Of a DNA stretch of 64,000 nt, positions 1-42,399 are shown one piece after another (the first letter of the stretch is position 1; each line of letters opens with the position of its first letter). This stretch comes from Leptasterias polaris (Eukaryota > Echinodermata > Asteroidea > Forcipulatida > Asteriidae), in contig JAZGTN010000009.1 in assembly GCA_037783415.1 (NCBI GenBank), forward strand, positions 12,028,001 through 12,092,000. Reading direction: 5' to 3'. The notes beneath the pieces are model-generated. The model did not search any database, was not told the origin of the DNA, and saw nothing but the letters and a program-made list of their open reading frames with translations. Made by a program: the position numbers and the translations under genes.

Positions 1-399
1 ATTCGGCAATCTTTTCAGTTATTTTGACTTAAATACCATAAAACCTGTGAGTGAGTCAAACTTTTTCAAGTGGAACAGTTGACCGATATTTGAACCGTTA
101 TTTGATTATGATAGTTGTAAAAAAAAAAAACCTACATGTACATGGATTCGTCCGTCTGCCTTTCAGCTCAAAGCTCATGACTATAATTAGACCAAAAGTA
201 CAGTATGTTCCCAAATGCGGAAGTAACCAACACTGTGTGTATACTGTGCTGCGAATCTGAATAAATGGATTTAATTTGTTTTCAATTCATAGTCAAGTGA
301 ACTTCATTGAGTAGGAAGGACCTCGTGTTACAACTATTTATTGCTGATGAGACCACAGTCGCCCCATAGTATGGTCTATATAGTATAGTTTTGCAGCGC
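1..399 (+). promoter_or_regulatory. 5' flank of receptor copy 1
   Basis: This is the upstream flank of the first receptor gene. The same sequence precedes copies 2, 3 and 4 (21394-21788, 44431-44829, 62994-63390) with few changes, so each unit carries its own promoter region. The block includes a conserved TCTATATAGTATAG stretch about 20 bp before the ATG. That is too close to the start codon to be a classical TATA box unless transcription starts elsewhere. No transcription start can be assigned from sequence alone. Confidence 0.5.
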
Positions 400-13128
<12,729 letters not shown>

Positions 13129-13515
13129 CCCATTTTGCAGCTTTTTCATATTCCTGATAAACAATTAACCAAACACATAAGTTTTGCAAATTTGGTACGG
13201 GCTTTATGTCACCTTAACGTTCATATACTTTAATTAACCAAAATCAAATCGATGACGTTCAAAGACAAAATAATATATCTCTTTTGCAAATATTGTTTAT
13301 TTAGAGCAATTATGCCTGTCTAACTTAGGTAAATTTCGAGTTTTTAGTGCACCGGTATTTTTATAATGATTGTAAAGTGCTTGTATATACAGAGAGTTGT
13401 GGCGTTCTATAGCCTGTGTCCTTGTTGACACAGGTACATGATTCGACTAGGCACCGTCACTTATAAGTAATGCATTGTAAACTGACCATGATCATGCCAT
13501 CATAATAAATCCACT
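13129..13515 (+). promoter_or_regulatory. 3' UTR with polyadenylation signal, copy 1
   Basis: An AATAAA lies at 13504-13509, about 380 nt after the stop, and is kept in copies 2 (39363-39368) and 3 (57977-57982). Copies 2 and 3 share about 60 bp here (ending TTTCATGATATTATGCCTG) that copy 1 lacks. Confidence 0.55.
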
Positions 13516-14194
13516 CTTACAGGCGAGGAGGATTATAAACATTTTTTCGGAACGGTATCATCATGGGTGTTTTGAGAGATGTCTTTTATCTGGAAAGTTT
13601 TGCTGAATATCGACGGTGGATGGTCAAATCTGGTGACACGGGACAAATCTTAATTCATACTTTTGTAACTTTTTTAATTGAAGCACACTCTCAAGATTTA
13701 TGCAGAAAGATCTATAAAAAAAAGTATTGTGTTATATGATGTAACAGATATAAACAACGTTTGCTTTTTGATAATTGCCTTTATATAGTTTATGATATTA
13801 ATGTTTTATGCAAAAACTCAAAAGTATTATGATTATTGTTGGACTAAAATCGGCCTGTATGAATGACCATTTATATAACAATAATAATACGTAAAGTCGA
13901 TGGAGAATACGTACACGATATTGATATTTTTGTACCAGTAGTTTAGTTAATTAATTCATGATGATGTAGTAACATGATGGTTAATTTCATCAATCAAATT
14001 TTATCAAGTATTATTATACCACTTTCTGAAATTTGAATATGCTCCAGAAAAATAGCTTGATCTTGCCCTAGTTCCTTTTACCGAACATGATAAAACATAC
14101 TTTTCGTTTTCTGTTTAAGGACAAGTCAATGCTTTTTACTGAAAACTACTAAGTGAGATTGAGTTCACTTCTTTAGCTATTCACAACCACGCTA
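13516..14194 (+). other. Spacer downstream of copy 1, no gene
   Basis: AT-rich spacer shared with the other units. I see no coding exon or RNA gene in it. Confidence 0.6.
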
Positions 14195-16903
14195 CTGTAG
14201 ATTACGGAGTATGGGTACATGGGTACGGTCATTGACAATAAACTAAAATGGATACTAAAATACTCTGTGGTAAAGCTAGCCAACGGCTCTATTCCCTCAG
14301 AAAATTTAAATGGTTTAATGTAGATAACTGTATCTTGGTTCTTTTTTATCAGTCTTTGATTCAAAGCATTCTTACTTAATTAGTTTTATCTGTAATTTTT
14401 GGAGTGTACAACAGAAAATGTTTACAAATTGGAAAGACCTAGGAAGAGTGCTCAGCGCATTGAAGCGGCTATAAGTTCTCTATGAAAAGCAGGTTCTGTT
14501 AAAGGTTCATAAAATAATGCATGACCCCTCACACTCACTGCACAATTGTTTTTTATTCGATGGATCAGGTATCCCTCTCCATGTCGCTCCAGACAATATT
14601 TTGTTAAGTTAACCCCCTGTGGGAAACACAATACTCCAATTTGCCCCGTTGCACGGGCGTACTCAAGCGGTAGGCGTTTTATGTTGGGGTGTAAATAACT
14701 GTGTTTGGGGTGCACAGATCTTGTTCTAATGGTCTGAACAGTTGAATCTAACTTCACTGAACACACACACCAAAGATGTTAACATTCTGGCTCAAATCTG
14801 GCCCAATACAATCCATACACCAAACAGCCATAGACCACAGGCACAACTGCACAAACGAATGCCGCTTTGGCTCCGACCCACATTTGTGACAACTGGCCTA
14901 CCCGATGAATGACCTCTAGGAAAAAATCGGTTCAGCCACTTGTTAAGGACCGTTCAGGGTTGGATGAAAATTAATTTCAGCGAAATTGAATTAAAAAAAG
15001 GTGTTATAATTAACAAAATAGAAAAAAGTGCCTACGGCTTGAGTACAGCTGTTTACCCCAGGGTTCCTGTAACGTGTTTTTTGCCTCCTCTTGCCTACTA
15101 AAAACTCACAAGTCAACCCCTGATCACCTCTACATTGTATCTTACGTTTCTTTCTTTTTATCTCCTGGTGTGCTGTATCTTCTTTTTTTTTAAGGTAGTA
15201 TGTTAATGTACACTGTAAAAACGGCGTTTAGAATCTAAACACATTTCTAAACGCCTCGCTTGTACCCACTTTTTTCACACGTTTAGCCCTCAACATGTTT
15301 AGATTTTGCGTTTCTGTGACATGTTTACCCCGAGACACATTTAGCCTGTGATACGTTTAGATTGAATGTGTTTAGGGTTCATAGTGAGTGCTAAACATGT
15401 TTAGAATCCAACACGTTTCAGAGAATAAGCTTAATTTTTAAACACCTGAAGAAAAGAAAAGAGAAATGTTGCAACATTCGCCTGCCTGCTTACTGAAACA
15501 TAACGCTCAAGCTACGCTCGGCATGAGAATCGATAAATCATCATCATCTCAACGGGTCATCGAGATGATTTTCATCGAGATGATTTGAGGAGCAATGATG
15601 CCATAATTTCAGTCATACTGAAAACGGTCATTTTGAAGTCTCAGAATCCGTTCCAATTATATACATTTTGGGCTTTACTTTCTACCCATGGTGTGAATAT
15701 TTGAAGTGCTGGCCAATATGATACAACAAAAATTTGCTTCAATTGAATTACACACATTAAAGTGTAAACTACTGCGCAGGAAAGGCTGTTATACCTACAA
15801 TGGTTTTGAATAAACACCGAGGTCTATATTTGTGCATATTTAATGAAACCCCGCCCATTTCATTCTAAACAAACTGATGAATTTAAACACATACAAAACA
15901 TGTTTACAAGCAAACATGTTTAGAAATATGTTTGTAAGCTAAATTGGTATCCCTTTAACATGTCAAAAAGCTAAACGTGTTGCGATCAATGCAGGTTTGA
16001 ACTGGTTTGAACATTCAAATACACCAGAATGTGTGTTCATCATTTTAGTACGTTTGCTACCTGAGCAATTTTACTTGCCATGAGGGGCTAAACGTGTGGA
16101 GCATTTTTGATACCTTTGTAAAGTTACGTATTACCAAAATGCGAATTATTTTAAACCCTTTTAATTATGTGTTTATGCCATATAGCAAAAACGCTCTCCA
16201 AGGAAGGCCTATATGCCTACGTGGAAGCCTATCATGACTAGCTGCTTAGCTTTTTCATACCAATAGCAAACGTATTCAATTGATGTAAACACATTCTGGT
16301 GTATTCAAATGTTCAAACCAGTTCAAAACACGTTTAGCTTTTGACATGTTAAAGAGATAGCATTTAGCTTCAAACATATTTCTGAACGTGTTTGCGTGTA
16401 AACATGTTTTGTATGTGTTTAAATTCAAAACTGCATTTCAAACAAGCACAACAAATCTCAACCCGTTTAGCTTTTTGACATGTTAAAGAGGTAGCCATTT
16501 AGCTTCAAACATATTTCTAAACATGTTTGCGTGTAAACATGTTTTGATTGTGTTTAAATTCAAAACTTCACTTAAAACAAGCACAACAAATCTCAACACG
16601 TTTAGCTTTTTGACATGTTAAGGAGATACCCATTTAGCTTACAAACATATTTCTAAACATGTTTGCGTGTAAACATGTTGTGTGTGTGTTTAAACGCTAA
16701 GCGTCGTTTTTACAGTGTAGTTTTTGATGTTTGTTGTACTTTGCGTGTTCATGTCGTAATTTCAGATGTTAATGCGTTTTTGTGGGTTTTTTCGTTTTAC
16801 TCTGTGCCTACATACATATAGTTGTTTTTTTACCTGTGGAAATTTAATTTCCTAGTTTTAAAAGTTTTGACAATAAATGCTGGCAATCTATCTATCTTTA
16901 AAA
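14195..16903 (+). pseudogene. Decayed LINE 3' end downstream of copy 1, split by a later insertion
   Basis: Broken reading frames resemble the C-terminal part of a non-LTR reverse transcriptase (TVIDNKLKW, then RLYSLRKFKWFNVDN in the better-kept copies). A 3' UTR follows, ending ACAATAAATGCTGG and a TCTA-rich tail near 16900. A TA-flanked element at 15211-16717 interrupts it. Copies 2 and 3 keep the uninterrupted form (40070-41260, 58684-59871). It is different from the intact LINE at 21845. Confidence 0.6.
15211..16717. mobile_element. TA-flanked fold-back DNA element, private to unit 1
   Basis: The ends are CACTGTAAAAACGGCG and CGTCGTTTTTACAGTG (inverted), flanked by a duplicated TA at 15209-15210 and 16718-16719. 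Units 2 and 3 show the empty site (ATGTTAATGTAGTTTTTG). Inside are many AACATGTTTAGA-type motifs, a long inverted repeat (about 15880-16045 against 16283-16440) and roughly three tandem ~120-bp units at 16330-16690. It encodes nothing I recognise. The TA target fits Tc1/mariner-type mobilisation. Confidence 0.8.
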
Positions 16904-17083
16904 TGCATTGTTGTATTTTATGATGAATACCATCCCACATTATAAATAATACACCCATGTAGTTTTGCAGACCCCCCCCCCAAAAAAAAAACAACAACAA
17001 ACAGTCAAACAAACAAACACAAAAACCATCGTATTCTTGTGAGCATTGTTTTGTTGTGCTTAGCTAATTTTGTGCATAAAGAG

Positions 17084-18231
17084 AGGATACCTTTGATAAT
17101 TACTCCACAAATTAATGACCATAAAACTTACTTGGTAAAGAGCACTGGATAACTGCTGATTAATCTAAAACATTGTTAGAAATGACATTATTTGAAGAAA
17201 TGTAGTTTTGGAGAAAGAGGTAACATTCTCTCAAAAAATTTGAGTCTGAGAAAGGCTTCAGGCATGAAGCTTTTCTCAGGCTTCTGAAAACACTCAATTC
17301 TATGCAACAAGGGTGTTTTTTCTCTCAATAACTTCCTTGCAACTTCGATGACCATTTTGAGCGCAACATTTCACAGATTTGAAATTGTTTGCATATTCTG
17401 GGATACACTGTTTCGTTGAGTTTTGTTTATTATGAACTGTCGCTTGAGGGCGCTATACTTGGCCACCGTTTTCCGATAAATGCTTCAGTAACTGTACTTT
17501 TCGATAGCATTACTGGTGTAAAAGGTTATCTAAACTACTAAATTTTGTACTGATACTGCTTAGATTTACTTATCGGCGTTTAGGGTGAGTGTTATAGAAG
17601 TGTATGTTGGATGTTGTAAATCCGTTTTATAAGGTTTCAAGTTACAATTTCTGCTTTATGTAAGAATTTATGAATTCTAGAGCAAGTTTCTTCGAGTCCA
17701 GAATTTGTTTACTGTAATTCAGTTGTGCATGATCTTATTGATTTTAAGGTGATTATTGTAGTTTCAGGGTAAATTTAGTACATGTAGTATATGAGAGGTT
17801 CCTGTATTTAGAATGTTTTCCTTATTTGTTTAGGGGATTACCGTTTTGATTACTGAACTGTATGCTGTTTAACCGGACTGAACTATTGTTGCTGTACTGT
17901 TACTGATCTGCTAGTTGTATCCGGTCACAGTAGTAAGTTAATGTTTCCGTTTAAAAATCATTGTTTCTAAAATTACTTTCACTTGCTTCAGATGTTTGGA
18001 CTGTAATAATCTTTCTGTTTTCACGTGTTAAGACTGTTTAGCAGTACTCTGAGCTATGGAATGTGCACTCATTCATGTACTTGGATTTTGTTTGTTTTTG
18101 CAGAATTGAATGCTGATTTATTATTAAAATCTTCATACATTAAAACCGGGTGCGACTCCATTCTTAAATCCTCTGGCCTTCCATACACCAAGCGGGGATA
18201 CTGTTCTTTGACAATTAATAAAAGTGTACCC
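17084..18231. mobile_element. Echinoderm-type MITE, interrupted by a solo LTR, unit 1
   Basis: The left end is GGATACCTTTGATAATTACT and the right end TTGACAATTAATAAAAGTGT; these are imperfect inverted repeats. The middle reads like a MITE family common in sea stars and sea urchins (ACAAGGGTGTTTTTTCTCTC, TTGCAACTTCGATGACC), recognised from memory. The solo LTR at 17409-18183 sits inside it. Uninterrupted copies are at 41446-41800 and 60037-60410. Confidence 0.6.
17409..18183 (+). mobile_element. Solo LTR with 5-bp target duplication, private to unit 1
   Basis: The 775-bp insert starts TGTTTCGTTGAG and ends GGCCTTCCA, so it has TG...CA termini. TACAC is duplicated on both sides (17404-17408 and 18184-18188). 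Unit 3 has the empty site GGGATACACCAAGCGGGG with one TACAC. No internal retroelement genes are present, so this is a solo LTR left by recombination. The 5-bp duplication fits Ty3/Gypsy-type elements. Confidence 0.85.
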
Positions 18232-18256
18232 TGCCTTCAACTGCAAAGCAAAGTGT

Positions 18257-18335
18257 AATGTCACAACACAAATCACTATGGTAATGTAGACAACTCATCT
18301 TAAGATGGATCTTAATGCTTTGTGAAATCGACCCC
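18257..18335. repeat. Half of a GATTTCAC-end MITE, unit 1
   Basis: The segment ends GCTTTGTGAAATCGACCCC and matches the right half of the full element at 42400-42547. The left half is missing. Matching halves are at 41821-41902 and 60434-60512. Confidence 0.6.
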
Positions 18336-19851
18336 TGACCCTTCAAAGGAGGCAATGGTGAAATCTTCCAATTTCGTTTTTCCTTTAAATAGTGATGGCC
18401 TTTTTTAAGGTAACATTTGCCTTAACAGCACAAGAACAAGTCTCAGGCATGGACCTCTATTTATGTATTAGTTATTTCCTGGTTTTGGTTTTTGTTTTGT
18501 TTTTTTGTTTTTTTTACGCAGAGTGTGAGCCAAACCATTAAAACCTTACACATGGTAAAAAGGCTAGTTTCCAGTCAGGCCCCGAGTGTTACAATAAATT
18601 ACAGACAATAAAGAATTATGTAATGGTGAGATAAGAACTTATGTGTATAATTGACTGATTTGCTTGTAATGATAAACTATGCCAGTTTGCAATGATGTGC
18701 TGAATCTAAACAGTAACCTACACAAACGGTTATGTGCACTGTTCTGATACATAATATTTTATTTTTAATACAGTGATAACAGGGGAGAACATCCTACAAA
18801 TTCTTATTTATATGAAGAAAATTCTTTGACACTTCCTCAGTTTAGCTTGATTTTCTTTTGAACAAAACTAATTGCAAATAAATGTTCTTGTTATTGCAAA
18901 ATCACGGTGACTTTTATAAGTCTTTGATATAAGTTACAAGACCAGGGCCTTTTTTCATGGTTCAACTTACCGAATTCTGCGCTTACGATCACCATTCTCC
19001 GCTTACTCTGCAAGCGCTGAATTAATGCGCTAGCTGTGTAAGCGAAGAATTGACATTTTGTTGTTCTACCTTTTTAAAAGTTATGTTACATACTGAAAAG
19101 CACGACAGCGATATTTGTGTGAAACGGGACAAGAACAAAGACCTTGTAAGTAAAAGCACAGAAGCAATCAATGAAATACATTCAGAATGATATTTAATAC
19201 ATAAATCAATAAGCAGAACAATGAGTTAAAGCAAGATTAATAACGGTAAAGCCCATTAATTACAAAGCAGTTAATAAAGCAGGATTTAAGCAAAACAGAG
19301 ACAAAATGAATGGTAAGCCGGCAAAGATAAATTAAAGCAAACTAGGTAATATTTACCTTAAGGAGGCTTTAAGAATATGCCTCCGCCCAGTCAGTTCCCT
19401 AACAAGATTTATAAAGTGCAGACGTTAGGCCCAGCATCTCCAACAACAGCCCACACCAGATCAGCCCACAGTCACAGGTAGGTTCTGGTAGACATCGACT
19501 CGGAAGTTCAGCTCGGAAGCCACGACAGTCCAGAGTCCGGTCCAGCAGCACTGCACTCTTGGCCACGATCCATTGGGTGGAGAGGGAGGTAGTCGTTGAA
19601 GATGGAGGAGATGCGGGCCTAAGGCAGCACTATACGGGTCGCACAACCTGTATGCCTGCATGGGCACTGACTGAGGACCACACAAAAGGTGGTCAAGCCT
19701 TTTAAAGGGTGTTACCCGCGCGTAGCCATAATAACTTTCCAGAAAAGAAAAAGAACAAGTGGGGAGGGAAGTATGTAAGGAATGGGGTCGTAACAGTTAC
19801 TAGTGGTCAAGTAAACACAGTGAGTCTGCAATCTGATACTTGCTATAATGG
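18336..19851. other. Spacer with repeats, no clear gene, unit 1
   Basis: AT-rich to about 18960. A small hairpin-like repeat follows (18966-19052, TTACCGAATTCTGCGCTTAC against GTAAGCGAAGAATTG). The segment to about 19797, read on the minus strand, starts TGTTACGACCCCATTCC like a Gypsy-type LTR, but I could not fix its other end. All three spacers contain it. Confidence 0.35.
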
Positions 19852-20232
19852 CGACCGCTCTTATACACTTTCTTGTTCCTACGTTATTCTGGACAGTTCA
19901 TTATATTATTCACTCTGGATTGGTTCAAAGGAGAGAGTACCTCAACCCCATCCACCAAAAAGATTGCTGATTTATATCTAGAAGAAACAATGCCTTCATA
20001 TGTGTAGTTTCCAAGATCGCCTTGTGTTACTGCCAGACCAGCTATAATGGCGACCGCACTATACCCTTTCTTGTTCCTACGTTATTCTGGGCAGTTCATT
20101 ATATTATTCACTCTGGATTGGTTCAAAGGAGAGAGTACCTCAACCCCATCCACCAAAAAGATTGCTGATTTATATCTAGAAGAAGCAATGCCTTCATATG
20201 TGTAGTTTCCAAGATCGTTTTGTGTTATTGCC
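19852..20232 (+). repeat. 189-bp tandem duplication, unit 1 only
   Basis: GCTATAATGGCGACCGC begins a segment at 19852 and again at 20041, and the two stretches match with few differences over about 189 bp. Units 2 and 3 have one copy of this segment (from about 43447 and 61999). Confidence 0.8.
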
Positions 20233-20263
20233 AGTTTAGTTTTTACCAACTTCGTCCGACCTT

Positions 20264-20620
20264 TAAAGGCCCTGTACACGATTGGTAAGATCGAAAAACA
20301 CAAATGTTCACAGATTCACACATAACTTACATGATTTAAAGTAAGTAATAGTAGAAAGGGTTCCTTAAAATATTTCTGCCTGAAATGCTATCGTTTCTGA
20401 GAAATGAGTAAAACAATAGTTTTTATCGCGCGCGATAATAAACTCCATGTTTGAAAAACAGAAAACACATCAGGTCTCTTTTCACTATTTTCTCGTGACC
20501 TCGATGATCAATTGAGCTCAATTTTTCACAGGTTTGTTATTTCATGTATGTGGTTGATTACACAAAACATGAACACTGTCTGGGACTATTTTGTCAGCTC
20601 TGCCAATCCTGTATAATACC
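20264..20620. mobile_element. MITE insertion private to unit 1
   Basis: Compared with CGACCTTTAAGCATTTGACC in units 2 and 3, unit 1 has about 360 extra bp between CGACCTTTAA and CTTTAAGCGGTTGACC. The ends AAAGGCCCTGTACACGATTG and CCTGTATAATACCTTT are imperfect inverted repeats, and TTTAA is present on both sides. The style matches the echinoderm MITE at 17084. Confidence 0.65.
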
Positions 20621-21788
20621 TTTAAGCGGTTGACCTCAACACTAGCATAATAAGTTGCAAGAATTGTGGGGCGATTTTACAGTAGACAAAAACGTGGCGA
20701 AGCCTTACAGTCAGAAACCGTCTCATACCTAACTAATTATCAAGTATAGTTTTCTTTATTTACATTGTATAAATCGACAAAGCTGTTAAACCAGAATTAA
20801 TGAAGTTTACTTAAAATATCAACTGATCATCGTGTTCGCAAGATTTGCTGTGGAACTCTGATTATTTAACTTGTGAGTCTTGTCGATCAAGATTGAGTGA
20901 ACTTTATCAATGAAATCGATGGATCGACGGTTTTGCATTATGAAACAAACTGGGAGGAAAGATTGAGTATGAAGACTTTAAACTAATCTAAAGATTAAGG
21001 CACGTCACAATATGCAAATTGTTACGATGACCGATCACGATACAATGTATCCAGATCTGGATAGAGTGATAATCAGTATTTATAATTTGTTACGTGGAAT
21101 TCAGCAGGGATAGAGGGCGGTATTTGTGCAATTGCCTCGACTGACTTGAATGTCCACAGTAAGTTCTATGACATCATCAACATTAAACTTCAACAAATCG
21201 GTTATTGTGACACCATAGAAACATGGTGTTCGTGTAACTGATCATTGATGTGTGGGTATTTTTTATTTATTTGGGCTACTTGTAAATATTTTGTCGTGTA
21301 AAATCAAGGTGACATTAAGACCAGTTGTTGTCAAAATCATCCTCGTTCGGCCTCCGTTAGTAAATTGACAAACAAGCAACTCTGATGACAAACATTCGGC
21401 AATCTTTTCAGTTATTTTGACTTAAATACCATAAAACTTGTGAGTGAGTCAAACCTTTTCAAGTGGAACAGTTGACCGATATTTGAACCGTTATTTGATT
21501 ATGATCGAGTTGTAAAAAAAAAACACCCTACATGTACATGGATTCGTCCGTCTGCCTTTCAGCTCAAAGCTCATTACTATTAGACCAAAAGTACAGTATG
21601 TTCCCAAATGCGGAAGTAACCAACACTGTGCGTATACTGTGCTGCGAATCTGAATAAATTGATTTAATTTGTTTTCAATTCATAGTCAAGTGAACTTCAT
21701 TGAGTAGGACCTCGTGTTACAACTATTTATTGCTGATGAGACCACAGTCGCCCCATAGTATTGTCTATATAGTATAGTTTTGCAGCGC
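20621..21788 (+). promoter_or_regulatory. Upstream region of receptor copy 2
   Basis: This is kept almost unchanged before copy 3 (43678-44829) and copy 4 (62229-63390), unlike the spacer further upstream. It contains an ATGCAAAT octamer at 21012-21019 that recurs in the other units. No gene is seen. It probably holds the promoter and proximal control elements. Confidence 0.45.
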
Positions 21789-38920
<17,132 letters not shown>

Positions 38921-40069
38921 CCCATTTTGCAGCTGTTTCATATTCCTGATAAACAATTAACCAAACACATAAGTTTTGTAAATTTGGTACGGGCTTTATG
39001 TCACCTTAACGTTCATATACTTTAATTAAACAAAATCAAATCGATGACGTTCAAAGACAAAATATATCTTTCTTGGCAAATATTGTTTATTTAGAGCAAG
39101 TCTCAAGTTAGGAGTATTAAATAACGGCACATTGAGAAATTTGTTTTGATGTTATTTCATGATATTATGCCTGTCTAACTTGGGTAAATTTCGAGTTTTT
39201 AGTGCACCGGTATTTTTATAATGATTGTTTGTAAAGTGCGTGTATATACAGATAGTTGTGGCGTTCTGTAGTCTGGGTCCTTGTTGACACTGGTACCCGA
39301 TTCGACAAGGCACCGTCACTTATAAGTAATGCATTGTAAACTGACCATGATCATGCCATCATAATAAATCCACTCTTAAAGGCGGGGAGGAATATTTTTT
39401 TAAATCGGAACGGTATCATCATGGGTGTTTTGAGAGATGTCTTTTAAAGTTTTGCTGAACATCGACGGTGGCTTGTCAAATCTGGTGACACGGGACAAAT
39501 CTTAATTCATACTTTTATAACTTTTTCAATTGAAGCATACTCTCAAGAATTATGCAGAAAGATCTGTTACAAAAAAGTATTGTGTTATATGTTGTAAAAG
39601 ATATAAACAACGTTTGCTTTTTGATAATTGCCTTTATATAGTTTAAGATTTATGTTTTATGCAAAAACTCAAAAGTATTATGATTATTGTTGGACTAAAA
39701 TCGGCCTGTATGAATGACCATTTATATAACAATAATAATACGTAAAGTCGATGGAGAATACGTACACGATATTGATATTTTTGTACCAGTAGTTTAGTTA
39801 ATTAATTCATGATGATGTAGTAACATGATGGTTAATTTCATCAATCAAATTTTATCAAGTATTATTATACCACTTTCTGAAATTTGAATATGCTCCAGAA
39901 AAATAGCTTGATCTTGCTGATTTTGGTAGAGACAAGCACTAGTTCCTTTCACCGAACATGATAAAACATACTTTTCGTTTTCTGTTTAAGGACAAGTCAA
40001 TGCTTTTTACTGAAAACTACTAAGTGAGATTGAGTTCACTTCTTTAGCTATTCACAACCACGCTACTGT
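38921..40069 (+). other. 3' UTR and spacer of copy 2
   Basis: It includes a candidate polyadenylation signal AATAAA at 39363-39368 and the ~60 bp shared with copy 3 but not copy 1. No gene follows before the LINE remnant. Confidence 0.55.
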
Positions 40070-41260
40070 AGGTTACGGAGTGATGGGTACGGTCATTGAC
40101 CATAAACTAAAATGGAGTAGTAACACTAAATTACTCTGTGGTAAAGCTAGACAACGGCTCTATTCCCTCAGAAAATTTAAATGGTTTAATGTAGATAACT
40201 GTATCTTGGGTTTTTTTTATCAGTCTTTGATTCAAAGCATTCTTACTTTGGTTTTATCTGTAATTTTTGGAGTGTACAACAGAAAATGTTTACAAATTGA
40301 AAAGACCTAGGAAGAGTGCTCAGCGCATTGAAGAGGCTATAAGTTCTCTATGAAAAGCAGGTTCTGTTAAAAGCTCATAAAATAATGCATGACCCTTCAC
40401 ACTCACTGCACAATTGTTTTTTATTCGATGGATCAGGTATCCCTCTCCATGTCGCTCCAGACAATATTTTGTTCAGTTAACCCCCTGTGGGAAACACAAT
40501 ACTCCAATTTGCCCCGTTGCACGGGCGTACTCAAGCGGTAGGCGTTTTATGTTGGGGCGTAAATAACTGTGTTTGGGGTGCACAGATCTTGTTCTAATGG
40601 TCTGAACAGTTGAATCTAAGTTCACTGAACACACACACCAAAGATGTTAACATTCTGGCTCAAATCTGGCCCAATACAATCCATACACCAAACAGCCATA
40701 GACCACAGGCACAACTGCACAAACGAATGCCGCTTTGGCTCCGACCCACATTTGTGACAACTGGCCTACCCGATGAATGACCTCTAGGGAAAAATCGGTT
40801 CAGTCACTTGTTAAGGACCGTTCAGGGTTGGATTAAAATTAATTTCAGCGAAATTGAGTTAAAACAAAGTGTTGTAATTAACAAAATTGAAAAAAGTGCC
40901 TACGGCTTGAGTACAGCTGTTTACCCCAGGGTTCCTGTAACGTGTTTTTTGCCTCCTCTTGCCTACTAAAAACTCACAAGTCAACCCCTGATCACCTCTA
41001 CATTGTATCTTACGTTTCTTTCTTTTTATCTCCTGGTGTGCTGTATCTTTCTTTTTTTCAAAGGTAGTATGTTAATGTAGTTTTTGATGTTTGTTGTACT
41101 TTGCGTGTTCATGTCGTAATTTCAGATGTTAATGCGTTTTTGTGGGTTTTTTCGTTTTACTCTGTGCCTACATACATATAGTTGGTTTTTTACCTGTGGA
41201 AATTTAATTTCCTAATTTTAAAAGTGTTAACAATAAATGCTGGCTATCTATCTATCTTTA
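40070..41260 (+). pseudogene. Decayed LINE reverse transcriptase tail, unit 2
   Basis: A 76-codon open stretch from 40080 (GTVIDHKLKWSSNTK, RLYSLRKFKWFNVDN) matches the end of non-LTR reverse transcriptases. It is followed by broken frames (MHDPSH-like) and a 3' UTR with AATAAATGCTGG and a TCTA-rich tail. Confidence 0.62.
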
Positions 41261-41445
41261 AAATGCATTGTTGTATTTTATGATGAATACCATCCCACAT
41301 TATAAATAATACACCCATGTAGTTTTGCAGACCCCCCCCAAAAAAAAAAAAACAAAAAAAAACAAAAAAAAACACACACATAAAAACCATCGTATTCTTG
41401 TGAGCATTGTTTTGTTGTGCTTAGCTACTTTTGTGCATAAAGAGA

Positions 41446-41800
41446 GGATACCTTTGATAATTACTCCACAAATTATTGACCATCAAACTTACTTGGTAAA
41501 GAGCACTGGATAACTGCTGATTAATCTAAAACATTGTTAGAAATGACATTATTTGAAGAAATGTAGTTTATTTGGAGAAAGAGGTAACATTTTCTCAAAC
41601 AAATTTGAGTCTGAGAAAGGCTTCAGGCATGAAGCTTTTCTCAGGCTTCTGAAAACACTCAATTCTATGCAACAAGGGTGTTTTTTCTCTCAATAATTTC
41701 CTTGCAACTTCGATGACCATTTTGAGCCCAACATTTCACATATTCTGGGATACACCAAGTGGGGATACTGTTCTTTGACAATTAATAAAAGTGTACCCTG
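41446..41800. mobile_element. Echinoderm-type MITE, unit 2 (no LTR)
   Basis: Empty-site counterpart of 17084-18231. A short deletion removes GATTTGAAATTGTTTGCA before TATTCTGGGATACACC. Confidence 0.6.
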
Positions 41801-41820
41801 CCTTCAACTGCAAAGCAAAA

Positions 41821-41902
41821 TGTAATGTCACAATACAAATCACTATGGTAATGTAGACAACTCATCTTAAGATGGATCTTAATGCTTTGTGAAATCGACC
41901 CC
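41821..41902. repeat. Half of a GATTTCAC-end MITE, unit 2
   Basis: Counterpart of 18257-18335. Confidence 0.55.
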
Positions 41903-42399
41903 TGACCCTTCAAAGGAGGCGTGACATGTTTTAATTTCGATTTTTCTTTATAGTATAGTTGCCTTTTCTAAGGAAATGTTTGCCTTAATGGCACAAGAAC
42001 AAGTCTCAGGCTTGGACCTTTATTTCTTTATTAGTTATTTCCTGTTTTGTTTTTTTTTTTTTTTTTTTTACGCGGAGTGTGAGCCAAATAATGGTGAGAT
42101 AAGAACTTATGTGTATAATTGACTGATTTGCTTGTAATGATAAACTATGCCAGTTTGCAATGATGTGCTGAATCTAAACAGTAAGCCTACACAAACGGTT
42201 ATATGCACTGTTCTGATACATAATATTTTATTTTTAATACCATGATAACAGGGGAGCACATCCTCCAAATTCTTATTTATATGAAGAAAATTCTTTGACA
42301 CTTCCTCAGTTTAGCTTGATTTTCTTTTGAAAGTAAATGTTCTTGTTATTGCAAAATCACGGTGACTTTTATAAGTCTTTGATATAAGTTACAAGACCT

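Noticed and set aside
376..390. TATA-like TCTATATAGTATAG as core promoter
   Set aside because: It lies only ~20 bp before the start codon, so a TSS 25-30 bp downstream would fall inside the coding exon.
19461..19685. 74-codon minus-strand frame repeated in the spacers
   Set aside because: It lies in repeat-like sequence, differs between units (a frame break in unit 3) and shows no domain.
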